A stretch of 64,000 nt of DNA from assembly GCF_002929225.1 (NCBI RefSeq), contig NZ_PISM01000022.1, positions 496,001 to 560,000 of the forward strand, in the 5' to 3' direction. Positions within the stretch are counted from its first letter, which is position 1; every line of letters starts with the position of its first letter. The notes below the pieces were generated by a model that saw only the letters and a list, made by a program, of their open reading frames with translations, was not told the DNA's origin and made no database searches. This DNA is from Stutzerimonas kunmingensis (GTDB lineage: Bacteria > Pseudomonadota > Gammaproteobacteria > Pseudomonadales > Pseudomonadaceae). Positions 36,748 through 46,005 of the stretch are shown here, in pieces. A program made the position numbers and the translations under genes.

Positions 36748-38277
36748 TCAGTGGGTGCGGCTGCGTAGTTCGTGCATGCGCGTCAGCTGGCGTTCCAGCA
36801 GCGAGGGGTATGGGTCCAGCAGGCGCTCGACGCAGCAGGCGCCTTCCGGGCTGGCAATCGGGCGGATTCGCGCGCGCTGCTGAATCAGCCGGTCCTCGCT
36901 GATGCTGCCCTCTACCAGCAGCAGGTTGCGGCTGTGCAGCGACATATCCAGCGCAGCTTGCGCCGGCTGGCTGAGCAGCAGGTCGCCCTGGCTCAGGTCG
37001 AACAGGCAATCGCCCTGGGTCAGGGCGAGCTGCAGTTGCAGCGTGATGCCGCTGTCGGCGACGTCGATCTGCAAGGCATGGCCCAGCGCACGCATCAGTT
37101 CGCCGCAGCAGATCGCGTGGGTGAGGTAGTTCTGCTCGTCGTCCTGGCTATGAAACAACATCAGGCTGCTGCCATCGTTGAGCGTGTGCAGCTCGGCCTG
37201 GTAAAGCGTCGCGGCTTGTTGCAGGCAGTCTCGATAGCGTTGCAGCAGTTCGGTCAGGCGCGGCCGCGGCAAGCGGCGCAATTGTTCCTGCCCGCCGAGC
37301 TGGATGGCCAGCACGGCGCTGCGGGTAGGTTGGGGCGGGGTAGGAGGTTGTACGCTCGGGGTACCCAATGACGGGAGCTCGAGCGGGACGTCGTCGTCCA
37401 GCTGCTGCACGTCGTCATCAGCGTTCGCGGAAAAGCCGCGTGGGCGTTGTGGCTCGTCGTCCAGCTCGATATCGAAGCGCTCCGGTTGCGCTGCGGGGGA
37501 TCGTGAGTCAATGCTGTGGTCGTCACTCTGGTCGAAATAGTCGTCGTCCAGCGCATCGCTCAGGTCAAGCTCCGCCTCGGGCTTCTCCGGCACCAGGCGT
37601 GCCTGCAGCTGGCGCGCAAGGTCGCCAATCTCGTCCTGCCGTCCGGCACCCGGGGCGGGGTCGTCCGGGTCGCGCAGCCACAGGCGCAGCTGCATCAAGG
37701 GCGTCGCCAATTGCCGGCCCAGGCGCAGGCTCAGCATCAGCGTCAACGCCAGCAGGATCAGGCTGAGCAGTCCCATGCTCTGCAGGCTGATGGTCATCGG
37801 CTGCTGAAACTGCTGCATGTCCAGGCTCACGCGTAGATGCCCGGCAATCACTTCCTGAAAGCTGATGGGTGTCGAATAAAGCCCGTTATCGTCCCCAAGC
37901 AGGCCCTGCTGAGGCCGGGTTCCGGACTCGGCGAGCACGCGATTGTCCACGCTGTAGATCGCTGCGTGAGCGACCAGCGGATTCTTCACCAGATTGCTCA
38001 GCAGCACGTTGAGGCTGAGGATGTCGTTGGCCACCAGCAGATCGGTGGCCGAGGCGGCCGTCTGGGTGACCAGGCTCTGGCCGAGGGCATCGGCCTGCTG
38101 CTCCATGGCATGCTTGAACTGCATGCCGATCACCCACGCGTAGATGATCAGCGCCAGCGCCACCAGCAGCAGCGTATGGCTGGCAATACGCAACACCAGC
38201 GGCACGCGATGCTGGCGTACTGCGCGATAGAGCATGAGGAAGAAGTTGTCTGGCTTTACGGATGCGGGCCGGTTCAC
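36748..38277 (-). CDS. AhpA/YtjB-family membrane protein with HAMP and degenerate cyclase-like C-terminus
   Basis: The 509-residue protein has two membrane helices (about 26-46 and 175-195) enclosing a periplasmic sensor-like region. A HAMP-like segment (195-245), an acidic Asp-rich linker (about 240-300) and a C-terminal domain follow. The N-terminal half matches Smp/YtjB, encoded next to serB in enterobacteria; those proteins are only about 210 residues. The C-terminal third reads like a class III nucleotide cyclase fold: TELLQRYRDCLQQA, LNDGSSLMLFHS (Asp368), LQLALTQGDCL, NLLLVEGSI. The metal-binding Asp of the first strand is not evident, so catalysis is doubtful. The start GTG at 38277 gives MNRPASVKPDNFFLMLYR; an ATG at 38235 is an alternative. 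It diverges from serB. Confidence 0.82.
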   Translation of the reverse strand: MNRPASVKPDNFFLMLYRAVRQHRVPLVLRIASHTLLLVALALIIYAWVIGMQFKHAMEQQADALGQSLVTQTAASATDLLVANDILSLNVLLSNLVKNPLVAHAAIYSVDNRVLAESGTRPQQGLLGDDNGLYSTPISFQEVIAGHLRVSLDMQQFQQPMTISLQSMGLLSLILLALTLMLSLRLGRQLATPLMQLRLWLRDPDDPAPGAGRQDEIGDLARQLQARLVPEKPEAELDLSDALDDDYFDQSDDHSIDSRSPAAQPERFDIELDDEPQRPRGFSANADDDVQQLDDDVPLELPSLGTPSVQPPTPPQPTRSAVLAIQLGGQEQLRRLPRPRLTELLQRYRDCLQQAATLYQAELHTLNDGSSLMLFHSQDDEQNYLTHAICCGELMRALGHALQIDVADSGITLQLQLALTQGDCLFDLSQGDLLLSQPAQAALDMSLHSRNLLLVEGSISEDRLIQQRARIRPIASPEGACCVERLLDPYPSLLERQLTRMHELRSRTH

Positions 38278-38479
38278 AGAGCGCGGCTCTTCTCGTCGGG
38301 AAATTGCCGAGCAGTATACGGAAAGCACGGGGGGCGCTGAAGGTCTGCGACGGTAAGCTGACGAATTGCGTCCAGGGTCATCGTGTTGGAGCGCGATGTG
38401 CCTGCCGCGGGGCCTGTCCAGCGCGCTGGTCAGCTGATGTAGAATGCCCGCCTTCGTTGCCTGCCATGGGAGCTGCGCC

Positions 38480-39694
38480 TTGCGCGAAATCGTCCTGATC
38501 AATATCACCGGTGAAGACCGTCCGGGCCTCACCGCGGCCATCACCGGCGTGCTCGCCCAGGGTGGCGTGAACATTCTCGACATCGGCCAGGCGGTGATCC
38601 ATGACACGCTGTCGTTCGGCATCCTGATCGAGATTCCGGATAACGAGCGCGCCTCGTCGGTACTCAAGGACGTCCTGTTCATGGGCTACAAGCATGACCA
38701 GCAGGTGCGCTTCACCCCGGTGGCCGAGGCCGACTACCAGCACTGGGTGGCCGGGCAGGGCAAGTCCCGGCACATCGTCACCCTGCTGACGCGCAAGGTC
38801 ACCGCCGAGCAATTGCAGCGGGTCAGCTCGATCACGGCGAAGTACGGGCTCAACATCGACCATATCGACCGCCTGTCCGGACGCATGCCGCTGGACATGC
38901 CTGAAGAACTGGGCAAGGGCTGCATCGAGTTTTCGGTGCGCGGCGAGCCGGCCGATACTGCGGCGCTGCGCGCCGAGTTTCTCAGCGTGGCGCAGGAGCT
39001 CAATGTCGATATCGCCTTCCAGCGCGATTCGGTCTACCGGCGCAACCGCCGGCTGGCTGTGTTCGACATGGACTCGACGCTGATCGAGGCCGAGGTCATC
39101 GACGAGCTGGCCAAGGCCGCCGGTGTTGGCGAGCAGGTGTCGGAGATCACCGAGCGGGCGATGCGCGGCGAGCTGGATTTCCGCGCCAGCTTCAAGGAGC
39201 GCCTGGCGCTGCTGGAAGGCTTGTCGGAAGAGGTGCTGGCGGACATCGGTGCCAGCCTGCGCTTGACCGAGGGCGCCGAAGTGCTGTTCGCCGAACTCAA
39301 GCGCCTGGGCTACAAGACAGCGATCCTGTCCGGCGGCTTCAGCTATTTCGCCAAGCAGCTGCAGGCCAAGCTCGGCATCGACTACGTGTTCGCCAATGAA
39401 TTGCAGATCGAGAACGGCAAGGTGACCGGCGTGGCGGTCGAGCCGATCGTCGATGCCCAGCGCAAGGCCGATCTGCTGCGCCAGCTGGCCGAGCAGGAAG
39501 GGCTGTGTCTGGAGCAGACCATCGCCGTGGGTGATGGCGCCAACGACCTGCCGATGCTTGGTCTGGCCGGCCTGGGCGTTGCCTTCCGCGCCAAACCGCT
39601 GGTCAAGCAGTCGGCCAAGCAGGCGATTTCAACCCTGGGTCTGGACGGGATTCTCTACCTGCTGGGTTTCCGCGATCGCGACGGCACGGAATAA
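38480..39694 (+). CDS. serB: Phosphoserine phosphatase with N-terminal ACT domains
   Basis: SerB dephosphorylates O-phospho-L-serine, the last step of serine synthesis. The 404-residue protein begins with ACT-type regulatory sequence (MREIVLINITGEDRPGLTAAI) and a second ACT-like repeat to about residue 180. The HAD phosphatase core follows: DMDSTLIEAE with the nucleophile Asp196, LSGGFSYF and AVGDGANDLPML. The start is TTG at 38480 with GGGAG seven bases upstream, giving the conserved N-terminus; an ATG at 38444 would add an unrelated Cys-containing leader. It diverges from the AhpA-like gene and ends at a strong terminator. Confidence 0.94.
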   Translation: MREIVLINITGEDRPGLTAAITGVLAQGGVNILDIGQAVIHDTLSFGILIEIPDNERASSVLKDVLFMGYKHDQQVRFTPVAEADYQHWVAGQGKSRHIVTLLTRKVTAEQLQRVSSITAKYGLNIDHIDRLSGRMPLDMPEELGKGCIEFSVRGEPADTAALRAEFLSVAQELNVDIAFQRDSVYRRNRRLAVFDMDSTLIEAEVIDELAKAAGVGEQVSEITERAMRGELDFRASFKERLALLEGLSEEVLADIGASLRLTEGAEVLFAELKRLGYKTAILSGGFSYFAKQLQAKLGIDYVFANELQIENGKVTGVAVEPIVDAQRKADLLRQLAEQEGLCLEQTIAVGDGANDLPMLGLAGLGVAFRAKPLVKQSAKQAISTLGLDGILYLLGFRDRDGTE

Positions 39695-39724
39695 AGCGCG
39701 GCTGCAGGCTCAAACAACCCAAAG

Positions 39725-39754
39725 CCCCGGATCAATCGATCCGGGGTCTAGTTT
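39725..39754 (+). terminator. Rho-independent terminator after serB
   Basis: CCCCGGATC at 39725-39733 pairs perfectly with GATCCGGGG at 39738-39746 around an AATC loop, followed by TCTAGTTTT. It separates serB from the convergent alcohol dehydrogenase gene. Confidence 0.82.
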
Positions 39755-39778
39755 TGTCACTCATGCCTTGCAGTGTCT

Positions 39779-40852
39779 TCAGGGTTTGATCGCCACTTTC
39801 AGCACGCCATCGCGCTGATTGGCAAACAGGTCGTAGGCGTCGGTGATGTCGTCCAGCGCATATTGATGGGTGACCAGCGGGCCGAGATCGACCCGGCCCG
39901 AGGCGACCACATTGAGCAGTCGGCGCATGCGCTCCTTGCCGCCCGGGCAGAGCGAGGTGACGATCTTGTTGTCGCCAAGCCCCGCATGGAAAGCGCCGAG
40001 CGGAATGGTCAGGTCACTGGAATAGACGCCCAGGCTGGACAGCGTTCCGCCCGGCTTGAGTACTCGCAATGCGCTCTCGAACGTCGATTGCAGGCCCAGT
40101 GCCTCGATGGAGGCGTCGACGCCGCGGCCGCCGGTTAGCTTGAGAACCTCTTCCACCACATCTACATTGCGGAAGTTGAGCGTCACGTCCGCTCCCATCT
40201 TCCGGGCGATATCCAGCCGCGCATCCACACCGTCCACGGCGATGATGGTGCCCGCACCGCGGAGCCTGGCACCAGCGGTGGCACAGAGGCCGATGGGCCC
40301 CTGGGCGAAGATCACCACGATGTCGCCGATCTTGATATTGGCCGCCTCGGCGCCGGCGAACCCTGTGGACATGATGTCCGGGCACATCAGCACCTGTTCG
40401 TCGGTCAGGCCGTCCGGTACGGGCGCCAGGTTGGCCATGGCGTCGGGTACCAGTACGTACTCGGCCTGGGTGCCGTCGATGGTGTTGCCGAAACGCCAGC
40501 CGCCCATGGGCTTGTAACCATGGCAGGAGCAGCCGCCGTCCTGCGAGGGGAGGCCGTCCTGACAGGCGTAGGAGGTGAAGCTCGGGCAGATGGCCCCGGC
40601 GATGACGCGCTGACCTTCCTGGTAGCCCTTGACGTTGTTGCCCAGCTTTTCGATGACGCCTACCGGCTCGTGGCCGATAGTCAGGCCGGGCGCGACCGGA
40701 TACTCACCCTTGAGAATGTGCACGTCGGTGCCGCAGATCGTGGTTGTGGTGATGCGTAGCAGGGCATCGTTGGGGCCGATCTCGGGGATGGGCTTGTCCT
40801 GCAGTTCGATGCGGCCAGGTTCGACGAACACGGCAGCTTTCATCATGACCAT
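39779..40852 (-). CDS. Zinc-dependent alcohol dehydrogenase (MDR family)
   Basis: The 357-residue protein is a medium-chain zinc dehydrogenase: catalytic-zinc ligands in TICGTDVHILKGEY and GHEPVG, a Cys-rich loop (CPSFTSYACQDGLPSQDGG) where a structural zinc lobe is expected, and a Rossmann segment FAQGPIGLCATAGARLRG. It resembles broad-substrate alcohol dehydrogenases annotated as isopropanol, butanediol or threonine dehydrogenase-like; the substrate is undetermined. The start ATG at 40852 has GAGGAG seven bases upstream; ATGs at 40846 and 40843 follow closely. As I recall it is absent from this position in P. aeruginosa, where serB is next to fimX. Confidence 0.9.
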   Translation of the reverse strand: MVMMKAAVFVEPGRIELQDKPIPEIGPNDALLRITTTTICGTDVHILKGEYPVAPGLTIGHEPVGVIEKLGNNVKGYQEGQRVIAGAICPSFTSYACQDGLPSQDGGCSCHGYKPMGGWRFGNTIDGTQAEYVLVPDAMANLAPVPDGLTDEQVLMCPDIMSTGFAGAEAANIKIGDIVVIFAQGPIGLCATAGARLRGAGTIIAVDGVDARLDIARKMGADVTLNFRNVDVVEEVLKLTGGRGVDASIEALGLQSTFESALRVLKPGGTLSSLGVYSSDLTIPLGAFHAGLGDNKIVTSLCPGGKERMRRLLNVVASGRVDLGPLVTHQYALDDITDAYDLFANQRDGVLKVAIKP

Positions 40853-40988
40853 GGTGCGGCTCCTCTTCGAGTTGAAGGCGTCCGTACACTCTAGCACAGC
40901 GCTGCGGCTGGCCAGTGATCGTAGTCAAGCTGAGGTGGATTGTCTGGTGGCGTTGGGGCTGGCCGGAGGCTGCCAGCCCGGCGGCGCA

Positions 40989-43055
40989 TCACTCCTCGTC
41001 GGAGGCGAAGTCGTAGTCCATCGACTGGCTCGGGCCCTGCAGATAATGGCCCTGGATGTAGCTGACGCCGGCTTGCCACAGCGTAGCGAGTACGGTCGCG
41101 CTTTCGACGAACGGCACGATGCTCTGCTTCTGCTGCTCATGCAGTTCGGCGAGCAGGGCCTTGAGCGCTTCCTGGTTTTCCTGGCGGGTCAGATCCTGGG
41201 TGTAGGAGCCATCGACCTTGATGAACTCGGCATCCAGATGCTTGAGCGTATTGAATGGGTTGAGCACGCAGCCGAACTGGGCGAGCGCGGTGCGGCATCC
41301 GAGGCCGTTGAGTCCCTGGGCCAGCGCCTTGGCTGGTTTGAGATAGGCCACGGCATCGGCTTCACCGAACTCGAAGGCCAGCGAATCGCCTGGCAGACGC
41401 GAAGCCTTGAGCACGACGCCGAGCCAGGGCAGCAGGCTGGGGTCCTGGATACTGGCGGCGGACAGGTGCAGGAACAGTCGCGTGCGATGGCCCTTGGCGC
41501 GGTGCTCGGCGAGCAGTTTGATGGAGTTGAGAATGACCCAGCGGTCGATCTTGGCAGCCAGGCCGGCGTCGGCCGCGGTACTGAGGAACTCGTTCGGCGG
41601 GACTTCCACGCCCTGCGGATCGAGTAGCCGCAGCAGCACTTCGTAGTGCTCGAAGCTGTCGCCGCGCAGGCTGATGATCGGCTGGAACAGCAGGCGGAAG
41701 CTGTTGCTTTCCAGCGCCTGCTTGAGCATCGCGACGATGTCGCCGCGGTTGGCTGCTGCCGCCAGTTCGTCGGCCGGATTGTAGAGCTTCAGCGCATTGC
41801 CGTCGCTCAGCTCATCGGCACAGCGGTGCGCGCGCTCGATCGCGTCTTGAGCCTTGGCGGTTTTCTCGTCGAGGCCGGCTACGCCGATGCTGAGGGTGGT
41901 TTGCACCGTGCGACCGCCGACATCGAGCAGCTGGCCTTCGACCTTGGTCAGCAGTTTGCGCAGCTCCGGCTCGGCCTGCTGCGGAATGACGCCGGGTTGC
42001 AGGACCGCAAAGACGTCATCGGCGAAGCGAGCCAGCTGGGCTTCGCCGGGGAAGTGACCGCGCAACAGGGTGGCGAGCTGGTTGAGCAGCAGGTCGGAGT
42101 CGGTCAGGCCGATGTCTGCCTGCAGCGCGGCGAACCGATCGACGCGGATGTAGGCGAGGCTGGCGGGCTGGCTGGCATTGACCGCGCGCTCTACCGCGGC
42201 GTCAATCACTTCGAGGAAGCTGTTGCGGTTGAGCAGGCCGGTTACCGGGTCCTGGCTGCTGATCTCGCGCAGCTTCTGCAGTTCGGCACTGTCGTTCTCG
42301 GCGCGGATCACCACCTGCATGCAGGGCTCGCCGTCATAGGCCGCCGGCGAGAAGTGCATGCGTGTCTTGAGTGTGTCGCCATCGGCGCGCACGCCGCCAC
42401 AGGCCAGTTCGGCGCTGCCTTCCATGCTCTGGTAATTCTTCAGGAAGGTCTTGAAACGGCTCTGGTCGGTGCCGCTGATCAGATCGATCATCGGCATGCC
42501 TTCCAGATCCTCTACGTCGTCGTAGCCGAAAAGTTCGAGGTAGGCGCGGTTGGCGTAGATGTGCATGCCGTCGTGCACGTAGGCAATGGCGTCCACGGAA
42601 CTGTCGAGCAAGAGCTGGCAGCGCTTTTCCGCTTCACGCAGGGCCACTTCGGCTGAACGGCGCGCGCGGCGCTCTTCGAGATTGGCCAGTTCGCGATTGG
42701 CCACCAGCAGCAGCCACTCATCCTCGCCCTGCGGCAGGGCATCCTGGGCACCGAGCATCAGCGCTTCGGTGATCGCTTCGGCGTCGTTGCCTGCAGTTAG
42801 CTGGAGGATTGGGATGTCCTTGGCCTGCCGGCGAATGGCGCTGATTGCCTCGCTGGGGTCGAGATTCTCGCTCTGCGGTGCGTTGATCAGCAGATCCCAG
42901 GTCTGTTTCAGGGCTTCGGCCAGATCGTCGCTGGAGGTGAGCCGATGCACCCGGGTCGCCTGTCCGGCATTGCGGAAGAGGCTGACCAGACGCTCGGCCT
43001 CGTTCTGCGAGTCTTCGAGAATCAGCAGGCGGATGGTTTTCTTTTGCAGGGCCAT
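40989..43055 (-). CDS. fimX: FimX-like c-di-GMP effector (REC-PAS-GGDEF-EAL)
   Basis: FimX controls type IV pilus assembly and twitching by binding cyclic-di-GMP. The 688-residue protein has a REC-like N-terminus (IRLLILEDSQNEAERL), a PAS domain (about 150-260), a degenerate GGDEF domain (site reads FADDVFA) and a degenerate EAL domain (EVLLRLLD in place of EALLR). These changes match the FimX pattern of binding without turnover. Length is close to the 691 residues I recall for P. aeruginosa FimX. It is followed upstream on the same strand by a PilZ-like protein gene. Confidence 0.92.
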   Translation of the reverse strand: MALQKKTIRLLILEDSQNEAERLVSLFRNAGQATRVHRLTSSDDLAEALKQTWDLLINAPQSENLDPSEAISAIRRQAKDIPILQLTAGNDAEAITEALMLGAQDALPQGEDEWLLLVANRELANLEERRARRSAEVALREAEKRCQLLLDSSVDAIAYVHDGMHIYANRAYLELFGYDDVEDLEGMPMIDLISGTDQSRFKTFLKNYQSMEGSAELACGGVRADGDTLKTRMHFSPAAYDGEPCMQVVIRAENDSAELQKLREISSQDPVTGLLNRNSFLEVIDAAVERAVNASQPASLAYIRVDRFAALQADIGLTDSDLLLNQLATLLRGHFPGEAQLARFADDVFAVLQPGVIPQQAEPELRKLLTKVEGQLLDVGGRTVQTTLSIGVAGLDEKTAKAQDAIERAHRCADELSDGNALKLYNPADELAAAANRGDIVAMLKQALESNSFRLLFQPIISLRGDSFEHYEVLLRLLDPQGVEVPPNEFLSTAADAGLAAKIDRWVILNSIKLLAEHRAKGHRTRLFLHLSAASIQDPSLLPWLGVVLKASRLPGDSLAFEFGEADAVAYLKPAKALAQGLNGLGCRTALAQFGCVLNPFNTLKHLDAEFIKVDGSYTQDLTRQENQEALKALLAELHEQQKQSIVPFVESATVLATLWQAGVSYIQGHYLQGPSQSMDYDFASDEE

Positions 43056-43116
43056 GGCAACAGCTTAAGTGCGCGCCAAAGCGGCGCGGGCAGGCAGGAA
43101 TGCGAGAGTCGGCAAT

Positions 43117-44955
43117 CTACAGCGACTTCCAGAGTGAGTCAAAATCTTCATCCCCGCCCGCAGTGTGGGTTTTCCAGCCTGTGACAGGCGTCTCTCGCTC
43201 CGGTGCGACCTGTCCCAGGGAGCGGTATTCGAACTGATTGTAGTTGCCGGTAGCCGCACGGCGTTGGTTCAGCACGGCGCGCTCTTCCTCGCCGTTACGG
43301 TTGATCTGAACCTTGTGCCCCTCCTGGAAAGGCAGGCGTGGCGCGATCAGCGTTGCCGGCTGGGAGATCGCGGCGATCTCCGGCAACAGAAGGGCGCGCA
43401 GGTACTCACTGCCCTGGTCGACCTTGCGCAGCAGGCGCAGACCACAGGGCTTGGCCTGCGGTGCGATCAGTTCGATGCCCAGCTGCGTGCTGCCGCCGCG
43501 TACCTGGCGAATCCAGCGCACCACGGCGATGCTCCAGGTTTGCCCGGTGTCTTCGCGCAGTCCCAACAGCTCGCCGGTCTGCAGCAGGCTGGGCACCTCG
43601 CCTTCCCAGGCCAGGCAGTAACCGCCGGGGCTATGGTCCACCAGCTGGACCTGATAGATCGGATGATCTTCGTTGCTGGTGGACTTACCTTTCGTCGATG
43701 CAGATGCGGCTGCTCTGGTCGCCGGCGTTGCGCGTGAAACATCGGGTCTGACGAACTCGATATGGTCGCTGTCCGGCAGGCGTTCGATGCTGTTGCTCTG
43801 TGCATCGAATGCGTTGGCCCAGACATCCGCGGCGCCGTTGTGCAGCTTGAACACGGCTCGATTCGAGGTGCCGGGCAGTTCGAGCACTTCGTTGAAGGCG
43901 CGCTGACCGGCGAGTTGATAGTGCAGCGCGGTCATGCCGATACACAGCGCCAGCGTGCCCTTTGCCGGCGTGCGCTGGAAGGTTCGTTCGGAGATGGCGC
44001 CCCAGGCCGAGTTCAGGTGGCGCAGCAGATCGTCGTCCAGTCCTGCGGCGGCTGGCAGACGGCTCAGCCGGCGGTTGTCGGGCGCCAGGCGCAGGTGCTC
44101 ATCGATCATGCCGACCAGCATCCGGGTATCGATGCCGAGCAGGTTCTGCTGGTTTCTGTCGGGAAACAGCGAACGGTAGCGCGGCGGCCCGTCCACCAGC
44201 GGAGACAGGAGGAAAAGGCTGCTGGCGGCGCTGGCTGCCTGGATCTGCGCCATGGCGCCCCAGGCCTCCAGTGCTGCGGCCAGCTTGACGATGCTCTGCT
44301 GACGCAACTGATTGCAGCGCGCGCAACCGAGCAGCAGCGCTGCGAGGTAGCTCTGCTCAGCGGTGAGATCCTTGGAGTATCGCGCCAGCGGATCGCGCAG
44401 CAGCAGGCGCTCGGTGCCATGCTCGACTGCCAGCTGATAGAGCTGGTGCAGTTCGAGCCACAACCCGGCAGCAGCCGGGCTGTAGAGCTGGGTGGAGCGG
44501 ATCAGCAACGCGCCGAGGCTGTGAATGGCGCGTTGCAGCGCGATCGACAACAGTTGGTGACGATCGCGCTCGGGTTGGGAAACCACACGCACCACGATCA
44601 GCTTGTAGCCAACCGCGAGGTGATTCTGCAGCGCCTGGCAGAGACCGGCGACTTTGCGTGGTCGCTCGCTGAGCACGATGGGCTGGTTGACGAAGTGCTT
44701 TTCCAGCTGGTTGCAGACGAAATGCACGTCCGGCCGCAGCAGTTCCAGCATCTGCAGGCGGGTTTCCGTGGCGATGCGCAGTTGGTTGAGTTCGATCAGC
44801 GCCTGGTAAAGCTGGCGCGCGGTTTCGCCTATGTTGGCTTTCGGCAGGCCGGCGAGCCAGCCGGTTACGCCGCGCACGCTGGCGTCGCAGAAGGACAGGG
44901 TCTGCCGGGTGGGCGCTGGTACGCGCAACAGCAGATGATGGCTCTGTCTATCCAA
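43117..44955 (-). CDS. PilZ-like domain protein next to fimX, function unknown
   Basis: The 612-residue protein has a long, mostly helical, Leu/Gln/Arg-rich N-terminal region (about 1-420) without a domain I can name. Near residue 470 it has a PilZ-like beta-barrel segment: VQLVDHSPGGYCLAWEG, with the (D/N)xSxxG motif, followed by VRWIRQVRGGSTQLGIELI. The arginine-rich RxxxR half of the usual c-di-GMP site is not evident, so binding is uncertain. It lies 61 bases upstream of fimX on the same strand, an arrangement I recall also in P. aeruginosa, suggesting a link to pili or surface behaviour (inference). The start at 44955 is an ATG with no better alternative nearby. Confidence 0.8.
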   Translation of the reverse strand: MDRQSHHLLLRVPAPTRQTLSFCDASVRGVTGWLAGLPKANIGETARQLYQALIELNQLRIATETRLQMLELLRPDVHFVCNQLEKHFVNQPIVLSERPRKVAGLCQALQNHLAVGYKLIVVRVVSQPERDRHQLLSIALQRAIHSLGALLIRSTQLYSPAAAGLWLELHQLYQLAVEHGTERLLLRDPLARYSKDLTAEQSYLAALLLGCARCNQLRQQSIVKLAAALEAWGAMAQIQAASAASSLFLLSPLVDGPPRYRSLFPDRNQQNLLGIDTRMLVGMIDEHLRLAPDNRRLSRLPAAAGLDDDLLRHLNSAWGAISERTFQRTPAKGTLALCIGMTALHYQLAGQRAFNEVLELPGTSNRAVFKLHNGAADVWANAFDAQSNSIERLPDSDHIEFVRPDVSRATPATRAAASASTKGKSTSNEDHPIYQVQLVDHSPGGYCLAWEGEVPSLLQTGELLGLREDTGQTWSIAVVRWIRQVRGGSTQLGIELIAPQAKPCGLRLLRKVDQGSEYLRALLLPEIAAISQPATLIAPRLPFQEGHKVQINRNGEEERAVLNQRRAATGNYNQFEYRSLGQVAPERETPVTGWKTHTAGGDEDFDSLWKSL

Positions 44956-45051
44956 ACGGTTGGCTCCGCGGCGGTCAGGGCATAATTAATGAGAACTCTA
45001 TCAATATCTGCCGCAGCGGGCAGGACTGAATGATGGCTTCATGATATTAGC

Positions 45052-45084
45052 CGACGTTCGGCAGTTATGGGCTGCCGAACGTCG
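45052..45084 (-). terminator. Hairpin downstream of psd
   Basis: CGACGTTCGGCAG at 45052-45064 pairs perfectly with CTGCCGAACGTCG at 45072-45084 around a TTATGGG loop, just beyond the psd stop. The minus-strand bases that follow (GCTAATATC) are A/T-rich but not a T-run. Confidence 0.65.
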
Positions 45085-45096
45085 CTGTGGCGGGAA

Positions 45097-46005
45097 TCAG
45101 AGGGTTTCGAGCGGGTCGGCGACGGTTGGGCTGAGCGTCGCCTGGCCCAGCGCTTCGCCCATGCACACGGGGCTCAGCGGCCCCAGTTGTTCAGCCCAGC
45201 GCACCTGTTCCGGCCCGAACAGCAGAATCACCGTCGAACCCAGCTTGAAACGGCCCATCTCGGCGCCTTTCTCAAGGTGGATGGGCGCACGCGCCGCTTC
45301 GTCGTACCGGAAAGTCTTCAAGGCACGCTTGGGTGGTGTGACCAGGCCGGCCCAGACGGTCTCGATGCTGGCGACGATCATAGCGCCGACCAGCACCATG
45401 GCCATCGGCCCGTGCTCGGTATCGAACAGGCAGACCACCCGCTCGTTGCGCGCGAACAGCTCCGGCACGCCCTGCGCCGTGACCGTGTTGACCGAGAAGA
45501 TGCGCCCCGGCACGTAGACCATTTCCCGCAGCGTGCCGCTGACCGGCATATGCACGCGGTGATAATCCTTGGGCGAGAGGTAGACCGTGGCGAACGCGCC
45601 GCCCATGAACGGAGCAGCGCGTTCGTGATCGCCGCCAAGCAGCTCCATGGCGCTGTAACTGTGGCCCTTGGCCTGGAAGATACGGCCTTGTTCTATCCGA
45701 CCCAGCTGGCTGATGGCGCCGTCGCAGGGGTTGAGGATGGCGCCCGGAGTCTGATCCAGCGGGCGGGCACCGTCTCTCAAAGCGCGGGTGAAGAAGGCAT
45801 TGAAGTGCTCGTAGGCCGTGGGCTCCTCGACCTGGGCTTCGCGCATGTCGACCTGAAAATGCCGGACGAACCACTTGATGAAGGTGTTCTTCACCCACGG
45901 CAGCCGGCACTCGGCCAGGCAGCCAGCCAGGCGGGAGATGAGGTGATGGGGCAGCACGTACTGGCTGATGACGAACAGGCGATCTTTCATGTGGGTCTTT
46001 TTCAT
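45097..46005 (-). CDS. psd: Phosphatidylserine decarboxylase
   Basis: Psd makes phosphatidylethanolamine from phosphatidylserine in the inner membrane, using a pyruvoyl group formed by self-cleavage. The 302-residue protein carries the cleavage motif LGST, with Ser257 becoming the pyruvoyl residue, and conserved NPCDGAISQLG and SPKDYHRVHMPV segments. The ATG at 46005 overlaps the rhdA stop by 4 bases (ATGA), which supports that start; an internal ATG at 45990 (MKDRLFVISQ) is possible. It is co-transcribed with rhdA. Confidence 0.95.
   Translation of the reverse strand: MKKTHMKDRLFVISQYVLPHHLISRLAGCLAECRLPWVKNTFIKWFVRHFQVDMREAQVEEPTAYEHFNAFFTRALRDGARPLDQTPGAILNPCDGAISQLGRIEQGRIFQAKGHSYSAMELLGGDHERAAPFMGGAFATVYLSPKDYHRVHMPVSGTLREMVYVPGRIFSVNTVTAQGVPELFARNERVVCLFDTEHGPMAMVLVGAMIVASIETVWAGLVTPPKRALKTFRYDEAARAPIHLEKGAEMGRFKLGSTVILLFGPEQVRWAEQLGPLSPVCMGEALGQATLSPTVADPLETL

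Noticed and set aside
37380..37600. GAC/GTC-rich stretch as a tandem DNA repeat
   Set aside because: It is the Asp-rich linker of the AhpA-like protein; the repetition is in codon use, not in an exact DNA unit.
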